From Actinomycetota bacterium (lineage in GTDB: Bacteria; Actinomycetota; Thermoleophilia; Solirubrobacterales; Solirubrobacteraceae), in NCBI GenBank assembly GCA_005788585.1, contig SYBY01000161.1, forward strand, positions 1-21,845: a stretch of 21,845 nt of DNA, read 5' to 3'. The notes beneath the pieces are model-generated. The model saw only the letters and a list, made by a program, of their open reading frames with translations, made no database searches and was not told the origin of the DNA. This document shows, piece after piece, positions 5,900-12,719 of the stretch; the stretch's first letter is position 1, and every line of letters starts with the position of its first letter. Both the position numbers and the translations under genes were made by a program.

Positions 5900-8032
5900 T
5901 CAGCCCTTCTTGCGCGCGGCAGTCCGAGACACCGTGGCCCGGCTCGTGATGCGCGGCGTGGCCCGCCGGGTGTCGCCGGTATGCAGGAGATTGATCCTGT
6001 CGCCGCGCTTGAGGCGCGCCTTCACGATGAACTCCTGCTCGCGTCCCGTCGAAAGTGTGACCGTTCGCACACGACTGGCCTTCGTCTTGCCCTTCCGCAG
6101 GACGGACACCGAGAACTTCAGGCGCTTCGCCCCCGGCGGGATGCACGCCACCCGGATACGAACCTGCGAGCGCGCGCGCTTGCGCCGGACCACCCGCGTC
6201 TCGACCTTCCATTCGCAGCCCTCGGCCCCGTCGCCGACAGCTCCGCCGATGGTCCGCGCGGTTGCCGTCAACGCGGGAACGCCGGTCTTGGGGTCCGCAG
6301 GATGCGTGATGACGACGCGGTCGTTGGCGCCGACGCGGCGCGGCAGCGTGAAGGTCCGCATGGTCCCCTGAGGAACGGTCACGCGGCGGAGGGTCTTGCC
6401 AGCCTGGGTCTTGCCGCGCTCCCGGACGGCGATGGCGAACGGTACGCGGGCCGCCTTCGGCGCGCAGCTGAGCGCCGCGCGCACCTTCGCGCGCGCGCCA
6501 CGAGCGCCCAGCACCTTCGGCTTCAGGCTCCAGCGGCATCCGGCACCCGGCGGCTCGGGCGTGACGTCGGTGGCCTGCGCCACGACGATGCACGGCCCGT
6601 CAGGCACCGGGCAGCGATACGTCGGCGACGCCGCGACGTCCTCGATCTCCGCCCGGACGTCAAAGGACCAGATCGGGGGGCCGTCGGGAATGCAGACCTC
6701 GCCCTTGCCGAACGCGTCGACCTCGAAGCGCGACGTGCGTCCGTCCGCGGTGCGCAGCACCAGCGAGGCGGCTTCGATGGGGTGTCCCTCGTACGCGACG
6801 ACGCCGGTCGCGCACGTCGGCTTCGGATGCTCGATCTGCAGACCCAGGCCCAGGAGGCTGGGGGCCGGCGTCGCGCCGTCTGCGCACAGCACCAGGCCGG
6901 AACGGGGCCGGGCCCGCCAACGCTGCGCGGCTGCGAACAGCGCCGCCCCGGTCGCGTTCGGACGGGCGTCCGCGACCCGCAGCACGCCCATGAAGCCCTC
7001 GCCGATGGGCTCCAGAGCCGACTCGCTACCCACGAGCGTGTAGACCTGGAAGGCTCCGACCCCGCAGTCGCTGCGGGCCAGCGCGTCAGCGGTGAGCGAT
7101 TGCGTGGCCGCTCTGGCGGCGTCGCTGACGAGACCCCAACCGGCGCGCGGACCGCCCGGGCCGGTGTACGTCACCGGCTGCCCGGTCTCCGTGATCTCGA
7201 TCGGGAGCCCTGGGTCGCCCACCGCCGCGAGCACGCGCCGCAGACGGACGGTGAGGTCGAGGATGGCCGGCGCGTGCGGCGCGTACGGGTGGAAGGCGAT
7301 GCCATCGATGACGCCCCTGGCACCACGGGCGTAGAGCGCACGCACGAAGCCGTCGAACCCATCCCATCCCACGCTGGCCAGCACGCGAGCGCCCGGACTC
7401 GCCGACCGGATGGCGCCCGCGACCGCAGGGAACGCCGCCATGTAGGCATCCGCGTCCGAGCGCCCCGTCCACATGTTGGCCGAGTTGGCCTCGGTCCAGA
7501 ACTCGTAGTCGGTCGGCGGCACCACGGGCAGGCCCGGGTTCTCGGCCCAGAAGGAGCCGGCGGACCCGTACCGGGCGGCGAACGCCCCGGCGAAGGCCGC
7601 GAGATCGGCGTAGCGCTCCGGTGCCACCCGGGTGCCGGTCCCGCGTGCCCACCCCGGCGGTGTGGCGATGACCGGCAGCATCCGGATGCCACGAGCCGAC
7701 AACTCACGCGCGAGCAGGTCGAGCGACTTCGCCGGCGTGTCCGGCCGGCTCCACGTGTAGGTGTGCCGGCCGTCGGCCGTCGGCGCGGTCGGCTCGGCGA
7801 ACTCCCAGCCCGCATCGACTCGCGCGACGCGGATCCCGCCCTGCGCCATGGCGTCGAGATACGGGCCCCAGCGCTCCGGGGGGATGAACCCGAGCTTGAC
7901 CATCGGCTGCGCGTTGAGCCCGAAGAAGTCGGGGCCCGGCATGGCATGGGCCGGCGCGGCGGCACCGAAGCAGGCCGCGACCAGGGTGACGAGCGCGGCG
8001 ACGGCGCGACGGACTGGGGACATCGATGTCAT
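5900..8032 (-). CDS. Secreted glycoside hydrolase-like protein with two basic C-W repeats (paralogue B)
   Basis: A 710-aa exported protein. Signal peptide 1-30 (MTSMSPVRRA, then VAALVTLVAACFGAAA, ending AHA). The glycosidase domain (34-375) matches the neighbouring downstream gene almost without gaps: PDFFGLNAQ, RGIRMLPVIATPPGW, EFWTEANS with E181, AFHPYAP, and IEITETGQP with E282. Like its neighbour it has Thr rather than Asn before the presumed acid/base. A shared middle domain follows (about 380-485, containing GHPIEAASLVLRTADGR and CIPDGPPIWSFDV), then two basic repeats at 499-594 and 606-700 (C499/C523 and C606/C630). It lies 65 bp upstream of paralogue A in the same direction and is almost certainly a tandem duplication product. 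An alternative ATG at 8023 would shorten the N-region by three residues. It diverges from a third glycosidase gene across 101 bp. The substrate is unknown. Confidence 0.85.
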   Translation of the reverse strand: MTSMSPVRRAVAALVTLVAACFGAAAPAHAMPGPDFFGLNAQPMVKLGFIPPERWGPYLDAMAQGGIRVARVDAGWEFAEPTAPTADGRHTYTWSRPDTPAKSLDLLARELSARGIRMLPVIATPPGWARGTGTRVAPERYADLAAFAGAFAARYGSAGSFWAENPGLPVVPPTDYEFWTEANSANMWTGRSDADAYMAAFPAVAGAIRSASPGARVLASVGWDGFDGFVRALYARGARGVIDGIAFHPYAPHAPAILDLTVRLRRVLAAVGDPGLPIEITETGQPVTYTGPGGPRAGWGLVSDAARAATQSLTADALARSDCGVGAFQVYTLVGSESALEPIGEGFMGVLRVADARPNATGAALFAAAQRWRARPRSGLVLCADGATPAPSLLGLGLQIEHPKPTCATGVVAYEGHPIEAASLVLRTADGRTSRFEVDAFGKGEVCIPDGPPIWSFDVRAEIEDVAASPTYRCPVPDGPCIVVAQATDVTPEPPGAGCRWSLKPKVLGARGARAKVRAALSCAPKAARVPFAIAVRERGKTQAGKTLRRVTVPQGTMRTFTLPRRVGANDRVVITHPADPKTGVPALTATARTIGGAVGDGAEGCEWKVETRVVRRKRARSQVRIRVACIPPGAKRLKFSVSVLRKGKTKASRVRTVTLSTGREQEFIVKARLKRGDRINLLHTGDTRRATPRITSRATVSRTAARKKG

Positions 8033-8047
8033 GTACGCCCGAACGGG

Positions 8048-8061
8048 GTGTCGGATGACAC
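8048..8061. promoter_or_regulatory. Short inverted repeat in the divergent glycosidase promoter region
   Basis: GTGTC-GGAT-GACAC is a perfect 5-bp inverted repeat 16 bp upstream of the leftward glycosidase start. It could be an operator half-site pair. Perfect repeats this short arise often by chance in 100 bp, so support is weak. Confidence 0.25.
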
Positions 8062-8096
8062 TTCTCTCGGATAGTGGTCCAGCGGGACCCCCGCAA

Positions 8097-8112
8097 TTGA
8101 CGGGGCGGTCAA
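8097..8112. promoter_or_regulatory. Inverted repeat upstream of the rightward glycosidase
   Basis: TTGAC (8097-8101) and GTCAA (8108-8112) flank a 6-nt GC core, 21 bp before the ATG at 8134. On each strand the arm also resembles a -35 box (TTGACG rightward, TTGACC leftward), but neither has a convincing -10 partner at 16-18 nt. It is a possible operator in the 101-bp divergent region. Confidence 0.3.
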
Positions 8113-8133
8113 CGGCCGGCCGATGGACCCCAC

Positions 8134-9999
8134 ATGCCGGTCAAGGATGGCCAGCGGCATGTCAGGACGACCCCAGCCGCCCGACGCTTCACCCTGCTCG
8201 CGGTGCTCTGCGCGCTCTTCGCGCTGCCCGGCGCCGCGCAGGCCGCGACGCCCCCTGCCGGCTTTGCGGGCCTCGGCAACTGGTCGACCCCCAGCACCGC
8301 ACAGGCCCAGCTGATGGGCCAGATCGGGATGCGCACCTGGCGCGCCGGTCTTGTGTGGAACTGGGTCGAGCCCAACCAGGGCGTGCGCAACTGGCATTAC
8401 GTCGACCAGCTCGTCCGCGATGGCGCGACCAACAACTACGACGTCCTCCTTGCGCTGAACGGCTGCGCGCAGTGGGCCTGCGGCGCCACCCGGGTCGCCC
8501 CCGCCCAGGAGCCGCAGCTCTCGGCGTACCGCGCGTTCGTCGCGGCCGCCGTCCAGCGGTACGGGCGCGGCGGCGGGTTCTGGGCCACCAACCCGCAGCT
8601 CACGTACCGCCCGGTCAGCTGGCAGGTGTGGAACGAGGTCAACGCCGGCCAGGACTGGCCGAACCCCAGCGCCGCGTCGTACGCGTCGTTCCTCTCCGCG
8701 ATCAGCTCCACCATCAAGAGCGTCGACCCGAGCGCGACCGTCTTGACCTCCGGCCTGACCGAGTACCCCGCGATCTCCTCGGGCGCGACGCTGACGAAGT
8801 TCCTCTCCGAGCTGTACGCGCAGCCCGGCTTCAAGGAGAGCTTCGATGTCCTCGCCGTCCACGGCTACGCCGAGAGCCCCGCGGGCGTGGTGCGGATCCT
8901 CGACACCACGCGCCGGATCGTCGCGCAGAACGGCGACGCCGGCCGGCGCATCTGGATCACGGAGATGGGCTGGAGCAGCGGCGGTCCCGCGCACCCGTTC
9001 ACCGTTGACGAGGGCACACAGGCGCACTACTTCCAGCAGGCCTACGACACGCTGCTCGGCTGCCGTGCGCGCTGGAACCTCGACCGCGCCTACTGGTTCA
9101 GCCTGAACGACATCTCGTCCGCTGTCATGGGCGAAGCCGACTACTGGGGCCACCACACCGGCCTCTGGCGCGTCGACGGGTCGCACAAGCCGGTGTTCGG
9201 GGCGTTCGGGGAGTACACCGGCGAGAAGCCGCTGCCCGGTGGCCGCGGCGACGGGTGTGGCCTGCCCGGCGGCGCGCAGCTCGACACCAGTGCCGTCGAC
9301 ACCGTCATCACGAGCTCGCCGCAGATCATCAATGGCAAGGCCAGCCCGCGCGTGACCTTCACCGCGTCGCGCGAGGCACGCTTCGAGTGCTCGCTGGACT
9401 CGGCGCCGTGGACCCCCTGCCAGTCGCCGGTCAACGTCAAGACGACGCGCGAGGGAGGCCACGAGCTGGCGGTCCGTGCAATCGACACCGGCGGGATCGC
9501 CGACGCCACCCCGGCACGCGCCACGTGGATGCTCGACCTCACGCCGCCCGACACGAAGCTCACGCGCCGGCCGCCGCCCAAGGCGCCGAAGACGAACAAG
9601 GTGCGCTTGCAGTTCAAGGGCACCGACGCCACCGGCGTCGCGTCCTACCAGTGCCGTCAGCGCGCGACCAAGACCGTCACCCGCACCGTGAAGGCGTCGG
9701 CGGCTCAGCGCAAGAAGGGCAAGAAGACGAAGAAGGTCACCCGCACGGTCACGGTCTCCTCGTCGTGGAAGCCGTGCAAGAGCGGGTCGCTGCAGAAGCT
9801 GACCGGCCGCGGGTTCAAGCGCCTGCAGGTCCGCGCGGTGGACAAGGCCGGGAACATCGACCCCGCCCCCGCCCAGGCGGGCGTCACCGTGAACCTCGCG
9901 TGCCTGCGCGATGCGGCCAAGAAGGTCAAGGGCAAGAAGAAGTCGGCCTGTAGGACGCCTGCGAAGAAGCAGGGCGCCAAGAAGCAGTCCAGGCGCTAA
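8134..9999 (+). CDS. Secreted glycoside hydrolase (clan GH-A-like) with Ig-like repeats and a lysine-rich tail
   Basis: A 621-aa exported protein. After a basic N-region, the signal peptide h-region is FTLLAVLCALFALPGAAQA (about 19-37). The (beta/alpha)8 domain (about 40-375) has WRAGLVWNWVEP, QVWNEVN with acid/base E168, a VHGYAES strand, and IWITEMGWSS with nucleophile E277, the normal GH-A pair in GH5/GH39-like enzymes. From about residue 384, two Ig-like modules follow. The first contains FECSLDSAPWTPC and LAVRAIDTGG, and ends before TPPDTKL; the second contains LQVRAVDKAGNIDPAP and a basic insertion rich in K, R and T. The last 25 residues are mostly Lys, Arg and Ala with one cysteine. 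The tail could hold the enzyme at anionic cell-wall polymers (inference). It diverges from the tandem glycosidases and so belongs to the same locus. No clear Shine-Dalgarno sequence precedes the ATG, but it is the only in-frame start that keeps the signal peptide. Confidence 0.87.
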   Translation: MPVKDGQRHVRTTPAARRFTLLAVLCALFALPGAAQAATPPAGFAGLGNWSTPSTAQAQLMGQIGMRTWRAGLVWNWVEPNQGVRNWHYVDQLVRDGATNNYDVLLALNGCAQWACGATRVAPAQEPQLSAYRAFVAAAVQRYGRGGGFWATNPQLTYRPVSWQVWNEVNAGQDWPNPSAASYASFLSAISSTIKSVDPSATVLTSGLTEYPAISSGATLTKFLSELYAQPGFKESFDVLAVHGYAESPAGVVRILDTTRRIVAQNGDAGRRIWITEMGWSSGGPAHPFTVDEGTQAHYFQQAYDTLLGCRARWNLDRAYWFSLNDISSAVMGEADYWGHHTGLWRVDGSHKPVFGAFGEYTGEKPLPGGRGDGCGLPGGAQLDTSAVDTVITSSPQIINGKASPRVTFTASREARFECSLDSAPWTPCQSPVNVKTTREGGHELAVRAIDTGGIADATPARATWMLDLTPPDTKLTRRPPPKAPKTNKVRLQFKGTDATGVASYQCRQRATKTVTRTVKASAAQRKKGKKTKKVTRTVTVSSSWKPCKSGSLQKLTGRGFKRLQVRAVDKAGNIDPAPAQAGVTVNLACLRDAAKKVKGKKKSACRTPAKKQGAKKQSRR

Positions 10000-10026
10000 G
10001 ACGGCGCGTCGCCGCCATGCTGCCAC

Positions 10027-10055
10027 TTGGTGAAAGATCGCTCGACCTCTAAACT
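10027..10055 (+). promoter_or_regulatory. Promoter for a leaderless family 2 glycosyltransferase transcript
   Basis: TTGGTG (10027-10032), a 17-nt spacer and TAAACT (10050-10055), then exactly 8 nt to the ATG at 10064. Spacing and hexamers fit a primary sigma factor promoter with +1 at the start codon. No Shine-Dalgarno sequence is present. Confidence 0.6.
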
Positions 10056-10063
10056 GACTATTG

Positions 10064-11023
10064 ATGCTCGCTAACCCGAAGGTCAGCGTCGTCCTCCCGT
10101 CGAGGGATCGCCCGGCGGAGGTTCGACGCGCCGTCGCGAGCGTGCTCGCCCAGACCTTCACCGACTGGGAGCTCGTCGTCATCGACGACGGTTCGGCTTC
10201 CGCGGCACGACTCGAGGACCTCGAGCAGCTCGACTGGCGGGTCACCGTGATGCGCAACGACGAGCCGGAAGGCGTCGCTCGCGCGCGCAATCGCGGTGTC
10301 GGGTCGGCTCGGGGCGAGTGGATCGCGTTCCTCGACGATGATGACGTCTGGCATCCCAGCAAGCTGGAAGTCCAGCTCGCCCGCGCGAGAGACACCGGTG
10401 CATCGTTCGTGTATACGGCCGCAACGGTTATCGATGGGGACCGGCGCGTGTACGTCCAATCCGCGGTTCCGGACGACGTCTACGCTCGCATGCTCACGCG
10501 CGACAGCATCGTCCGCTCGCCGTCGACCGTCCTCGTGCGCCGGGACAACCTGATCGCAGTCGGTGGCTTCGATTCGCGCCTGTCAGTCGTAGCTGACTGG
10601 GAACTGTGGCTGCGGCTGTGTCCCGATGCGCTCGTCGCGTCCGTACCCGAGCCTCTCACCGGCATCATCGAGCACCCGGGCAGCATGCAACTCACGATGG
10701 TTGACCGCATTGGCGCGGAGCTCGAGCTCGTGGCTGCCCGGCACCCCGCCGCGCAGGACGCCCGCGCCATCCGCAGGTGGCGTGCACAGAAACAGTGGAC
10801 GGCGCAGCGCACCGCGCGTCACGCAGCTTCGTACGCCTGGGAGGCCCTGCGGTGCCACGGCGTGCGCGGAACCATCCGTCAGGCGTTCCGGCATTGGCAG
10901 TGGGGGCACGTGACTGCGCCCGACTGGGTCCAGTCGCAGGTTGATGCAGCGCAGCACCGTACGGATCACCGGGGCGTACGGGATCCGTTAGACGATCGTC
11001 TGCACCGTGCCGCCGTCGGCTGA
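10064..11023 (+). CDS. Glycosyltransferase family 2 (GT-A fold)
   Basis: A 319-aa cytoplasmic or membrane-peripheral glycosyltransferase. It opens with VSVVLPSRDRP, then VVIDDGS (DD at 41-42, nucleotide binding), FLDDDDVW (91-94, the metal-binding DxD region), VGGFD (167-170) and ADWELWLRL (D178, E180, the ED-type acceptor/base motif). All GT2 landmarks are present and in order. The C-terminal 100 residues (RWRAQKQWTAQRTARH onward) are basic and tryptophan-rich with no membrane helix. It probably transfers a sugar to a surface polysaccharide or lipid-linked glycan, which fits the neighbouring glycosidases. ATG 10064 was preferred to the TTG at 10061 because it lies 8 nt after the -10 box. Its last 36 bp overlap the 3' end of the converging SDR gene. 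Codon use looks slightly less GC-extreme than in its neighbours, a weak hint of separate origin. Confidence 0.92.
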   Translation: MLANPKVSVVLPSRDRPAEVRRAVASVLAQTFTDWELVVIDDGSASAARLEDLEQLDWRVTVMRNDEPEGVARARNRGVGSARGEWIAFLDDDDVWHPSKLEVQLARARDTGASFVYTAATVIDGDRRVYVQSAVPDDVYARMLTRDSIVRSPSTVLVRRDNLIAVGGFDSRLSVVADWELWLRLCPDALVASVPEPLTGIIEHPGSMQLTMVDRIGAELELVAARHPAAQDARAIRRWRAQKQWTAQRTARHAASYAWEALRCHGVRGTIRQAFRHWQWGHVTAPDWVQSQVDAAQHRTDHRGVRDPLDDRLHRAAVG

Positions 11024-11779
11024 CCAGGCCGCGCCGGTCACCGCGCTCGCGCGTGACGACGCGAGGAAGACGATCACCGACGCGATCTCCTCAGGCGTCG
11101 CGAAGCGCCCGAGCGGCACGCCCTTCGCCTTCTCCTCGATCACCTCGTCGCGCGTCTTCGCCCCGCCGCTGGCCTCCGCGATCTGATCGGCCAGGCCGTC
11201 CGCGCCGGTCCACAACTCGCTGCTGACCGGCCCGGGTGCGACGGCGTTGACCAGCACGCCGTCCTTCGCGTACGCGTCGGCGAACGTGCGCGAGAGCGAC
11301 AGCTGCGCGGCCTTCGACACCGAGTACGCCGCGTTGTTCAGCGACGGGCGCTTGCCCGCGCTGCTCGTGACGTTGACGATCCGCCCGCCGCCCGCCTGCG
11401 CCATGCGCGGCGCCGCCTCGCGCATGAGGCGCATGCTCGCCATGACGTGCAGGTCCCACTGCCCCTGCCAGTCGTCGTCGGTCAGCTCATGCAGCGGCCT
11501 CGTGAAGCTCGTCCCGGCGGGGTTGACGAGGACGTCGACGCTGCCGAGCTGCTCCACGCACGTCGCGACGATGAACGCCGCGGCGTCGGGGTCGGTGACG
11601 TCGGCGGCGAGGAAGTCGGTGTCCGGGCACGCCTCGCACGCCGCGCGCAGGCCGTCGAGGTCGCGGGCGACCATCAGCACGTGCGCGCCGGCGTCGCGCA
11701 GCAGTTCGGTGGTGGCCAGCCCGATGCCGCGGCTGGCGCCGGTGACGATGCAGGCCTTGCCGGTGAGCCCGAGGTCCAT
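10988..11779 (-). CDS. SDR-family oxidoreductase
   Basis: A 263-aa classical short-chain dehydrogenase/reductase. The Rossmann motif TGASRGIG is at 13-20, and DVTD (60-63) is the adenine-contact region. NPAG (86-89) replaces the usual NNAG. Catalytic residues are S139, Y152 and K156 (YSVSK), PGPV is at 182-185, and the C-terminal SADGGTVQTIV is typical. After the dinucleotide-binding strand comes VARD, where an Arg could contact the NADP 2'-phosphate. It reduces or oxidises a carbonyl/alcohol substrate that cannot be named. MDLGL at 11779 was chosen as the customary family start, and CAGAAT lies 7 nt upstream as a weak -10; an ATG at 11788 would add MAA. It lies downstream of the kinase gene and repeat copy 2, and its 3' end overlaps that of the glycosyltransferase by 36 bp. 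Confidence 0.9.
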   Translation of the reverse strand: MDLGLTGKACIVTGASRGIGLATTELLRDAGAHVLMVARDLDGLRAACEACPDTDFLAADVTDPDAAAFIVATCVEQLGSVDVLVNPAGTSFTRPLHELTDDDWQGQWDLHVMASMRLMREAAPRMAQAGGGRIVNVTSSAGKRPSLNNAAYSVSKAAQLSLSRTFADAYAKDGVLVNAVAPGPVSSELWTGADGLADQIAEASGGAKTRDEVIEEKAKGVPLGRFATPEEIASVIVFLASSRASAVTGAAWSADGGTVQTIV

Positions 11780-11806
11780 GGCGGCCATTCTGCCGCGCCG
11801 GCGGTG

Positions 11807-11855
11807 GGGGTGTGCGCATTCCGTGCGCTGTCAGCTCGCGAAATGCTCACACCCC
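11807..11855 (-). repeat. 49-bp inverted-repeat element, copy 2
   Basis: GGGGTGTGCGCAT (11807-11819) and ATGCTCACACCCC (11843-11855) with a 23-nt centre. Read leftward it matches copy 1 at all 26 arm positions, including the arm mismatch, and at 10 of 23 central positions. The stop codon of the upstream fructosamine-kinase-like gene (TGA, 11849-11847) lies inside the arm, so the repeat supplies the gene's last codons and stop. It is the only sizeable structure between that gene and the SDR gene. Confidence 0.65.
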
Positions 11856-12719
11856 GCCGTACCGCCGCGCGATCCGTGCCGCGCTCGCCCCATACCCACC
11901 GCCGAACAGCACGGCGTGGACCAGCAGCGGGAACAGCTGCCACAGCTCGACGCGGTCGCGCCAGCTCGCGGCCAGCGGCGCGACCTCCTCGTAGGCGGCG
12001 AGGCCGCGTGCGCCGAGCCCGCCCCCGAACAGCGCCAGCATCGCCAGGTCGACCTCACGGTGCCCGCCGTATGCAGCCGGGTCGATGAGCCAGGGGTGGC
12101 CGTCCGTGTCCGCCAGGACGTTGCCCGACCACAGGTCGCCGTGCAGCCGGGCCGGCGGCTCGGGCGGGCCGACGAGTTCGTCCATGCGCGCGCACACCGC
12201 CTCGACGGCCGCGGCACCCGCGCCGTCCAGCGCCCCGCGATCGCGCGCGGCGCCGACCAGCGGCAACAGCCGGCGCGTCGCGTAGAACGCGGCCCACGAC
12301 GGCATCGGCTCGTTGGGCAGCACCACCGGGCCGAGCCGCATCCGCTGCGGACCTCCGAACCCCGGCGCACCCGCGCGGTGCACCAGCGCGAGCCCGCGCC
12401 CCAGCTCCTCCGCGTCGTGCGCCCCGCCGGCCTGCACCCACGCCAGGGCGAGGAACGTCTCCCCCACCGCCACGACCTCGGGAACCCGCAGCGCGCCCGG
12501 CTCGGCCAGCCAGCGCAGCCCCGCCGCCTCGGTGGCGTACTCCTCGGCGGGTGCGCCCGCGCGGGTCTTCACGAACAGCTGCCGGCCGTCGGCGAGCTCG
12601 ACGGCGTAGGCGTCGTTCAGATCACCGCCGGCGACCGGTCGCTCGGCCACCACCGCACTGCCCGTCGCAGCGGCGAGCGCTACGGCACGCGGCCCGTCCG
12701 CCGGATGTCGTTGTGCCAT
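11847..12719 (-). CDS. Fructosamine kinase / ketosamine-3-kinase family protein
   Basis: A 290-aa protein, the normal family length. It has the kinase-like fold of aminoglycoside phosphotransferase relatives: GGDLNDAYAVEL (31-42), a presumed ATP-contact lysine in LFVKT (K51), the catalytic motif HGDLWSGN (193-200) that marks fructosamine kinases, and LIDPA (D213, metal binding), followed by HREVDLAMLALFGG. Family members phosphorylate protein-bound or free ketosamines (Amadori products) and so start deglycation; bacterial substrates are often ribulosamines or erythrulosamines. ATG 12719 is preceded by AAGGTG at 5 nt and lies 40 bp inside the end of the subtilase-like gene, so the two are probably translationally coupled. 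A longer reading to 12902 lies wholly inside that gene and is rejected. The stop codon lies within the 49-bp repeat. Confidence 0.9.
   Translation of the reverse strand: MAQRHPADGPRAVALAAATGSAVVAERPVAGGDLNDAYAVELADGRQLFVKTRAGAPAEEYATEAAGLRWLAEPGALRVPEVVAVGETFLALAWVQAGGAHDAEELGRGLALVHRAGAPGFGGPQRMRLGPVVLPNEPMPSWAAFYATRRLLPLVGAARDRGALDGAGAAAVEAVCARMDELVGPPEPPARLHGDLWSGNVLADTDGHPWLIDPAAYGGHREVDLAMLALFGGGLGARGLAAYEEVAPLAASWRDRVELWQLFPLLVHAVLFGGGYGASAARIARRYGGV

Noticed and set aside
5835..6593. N-terminal extension of the 724-aa glycosidase through the neighbouring gene (977-codon frame)
   Set aside because: The extension overlaps the end of the 710-aa paralogue in another frame, is basic low-complexity sequence, and would bury an obvious signal peptide in the middle of the protein.
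3660..8032. Tandem glycosidases as a recent assembly duplication artefact
   Set aside because: The two proteins differ throughout, including indels and different C-terminal spacing, so this is an old gene duplication rather than repeated sequence.
5771..8074. A 767-codon rightward frame antisense to the 710-aa glycosidase
   Set aside because: It has the shadow composition of a high-GC complement and no recognisable motif; the opposite strand is clearly coding.
9990..10020. Small GC hairpin after the third glycosidase as an intrinsic terminator
   Set aside because: The stem is only about four base pairs with no T-run, and such stems are common by chance here.
8029..10395. A 788-codon leftward frame opposite the third glycosidase and the glycosyltransferase
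   Set aside because: It spans two well-supported rightward genes and their promoter, and has no signal, motif or plausible start.
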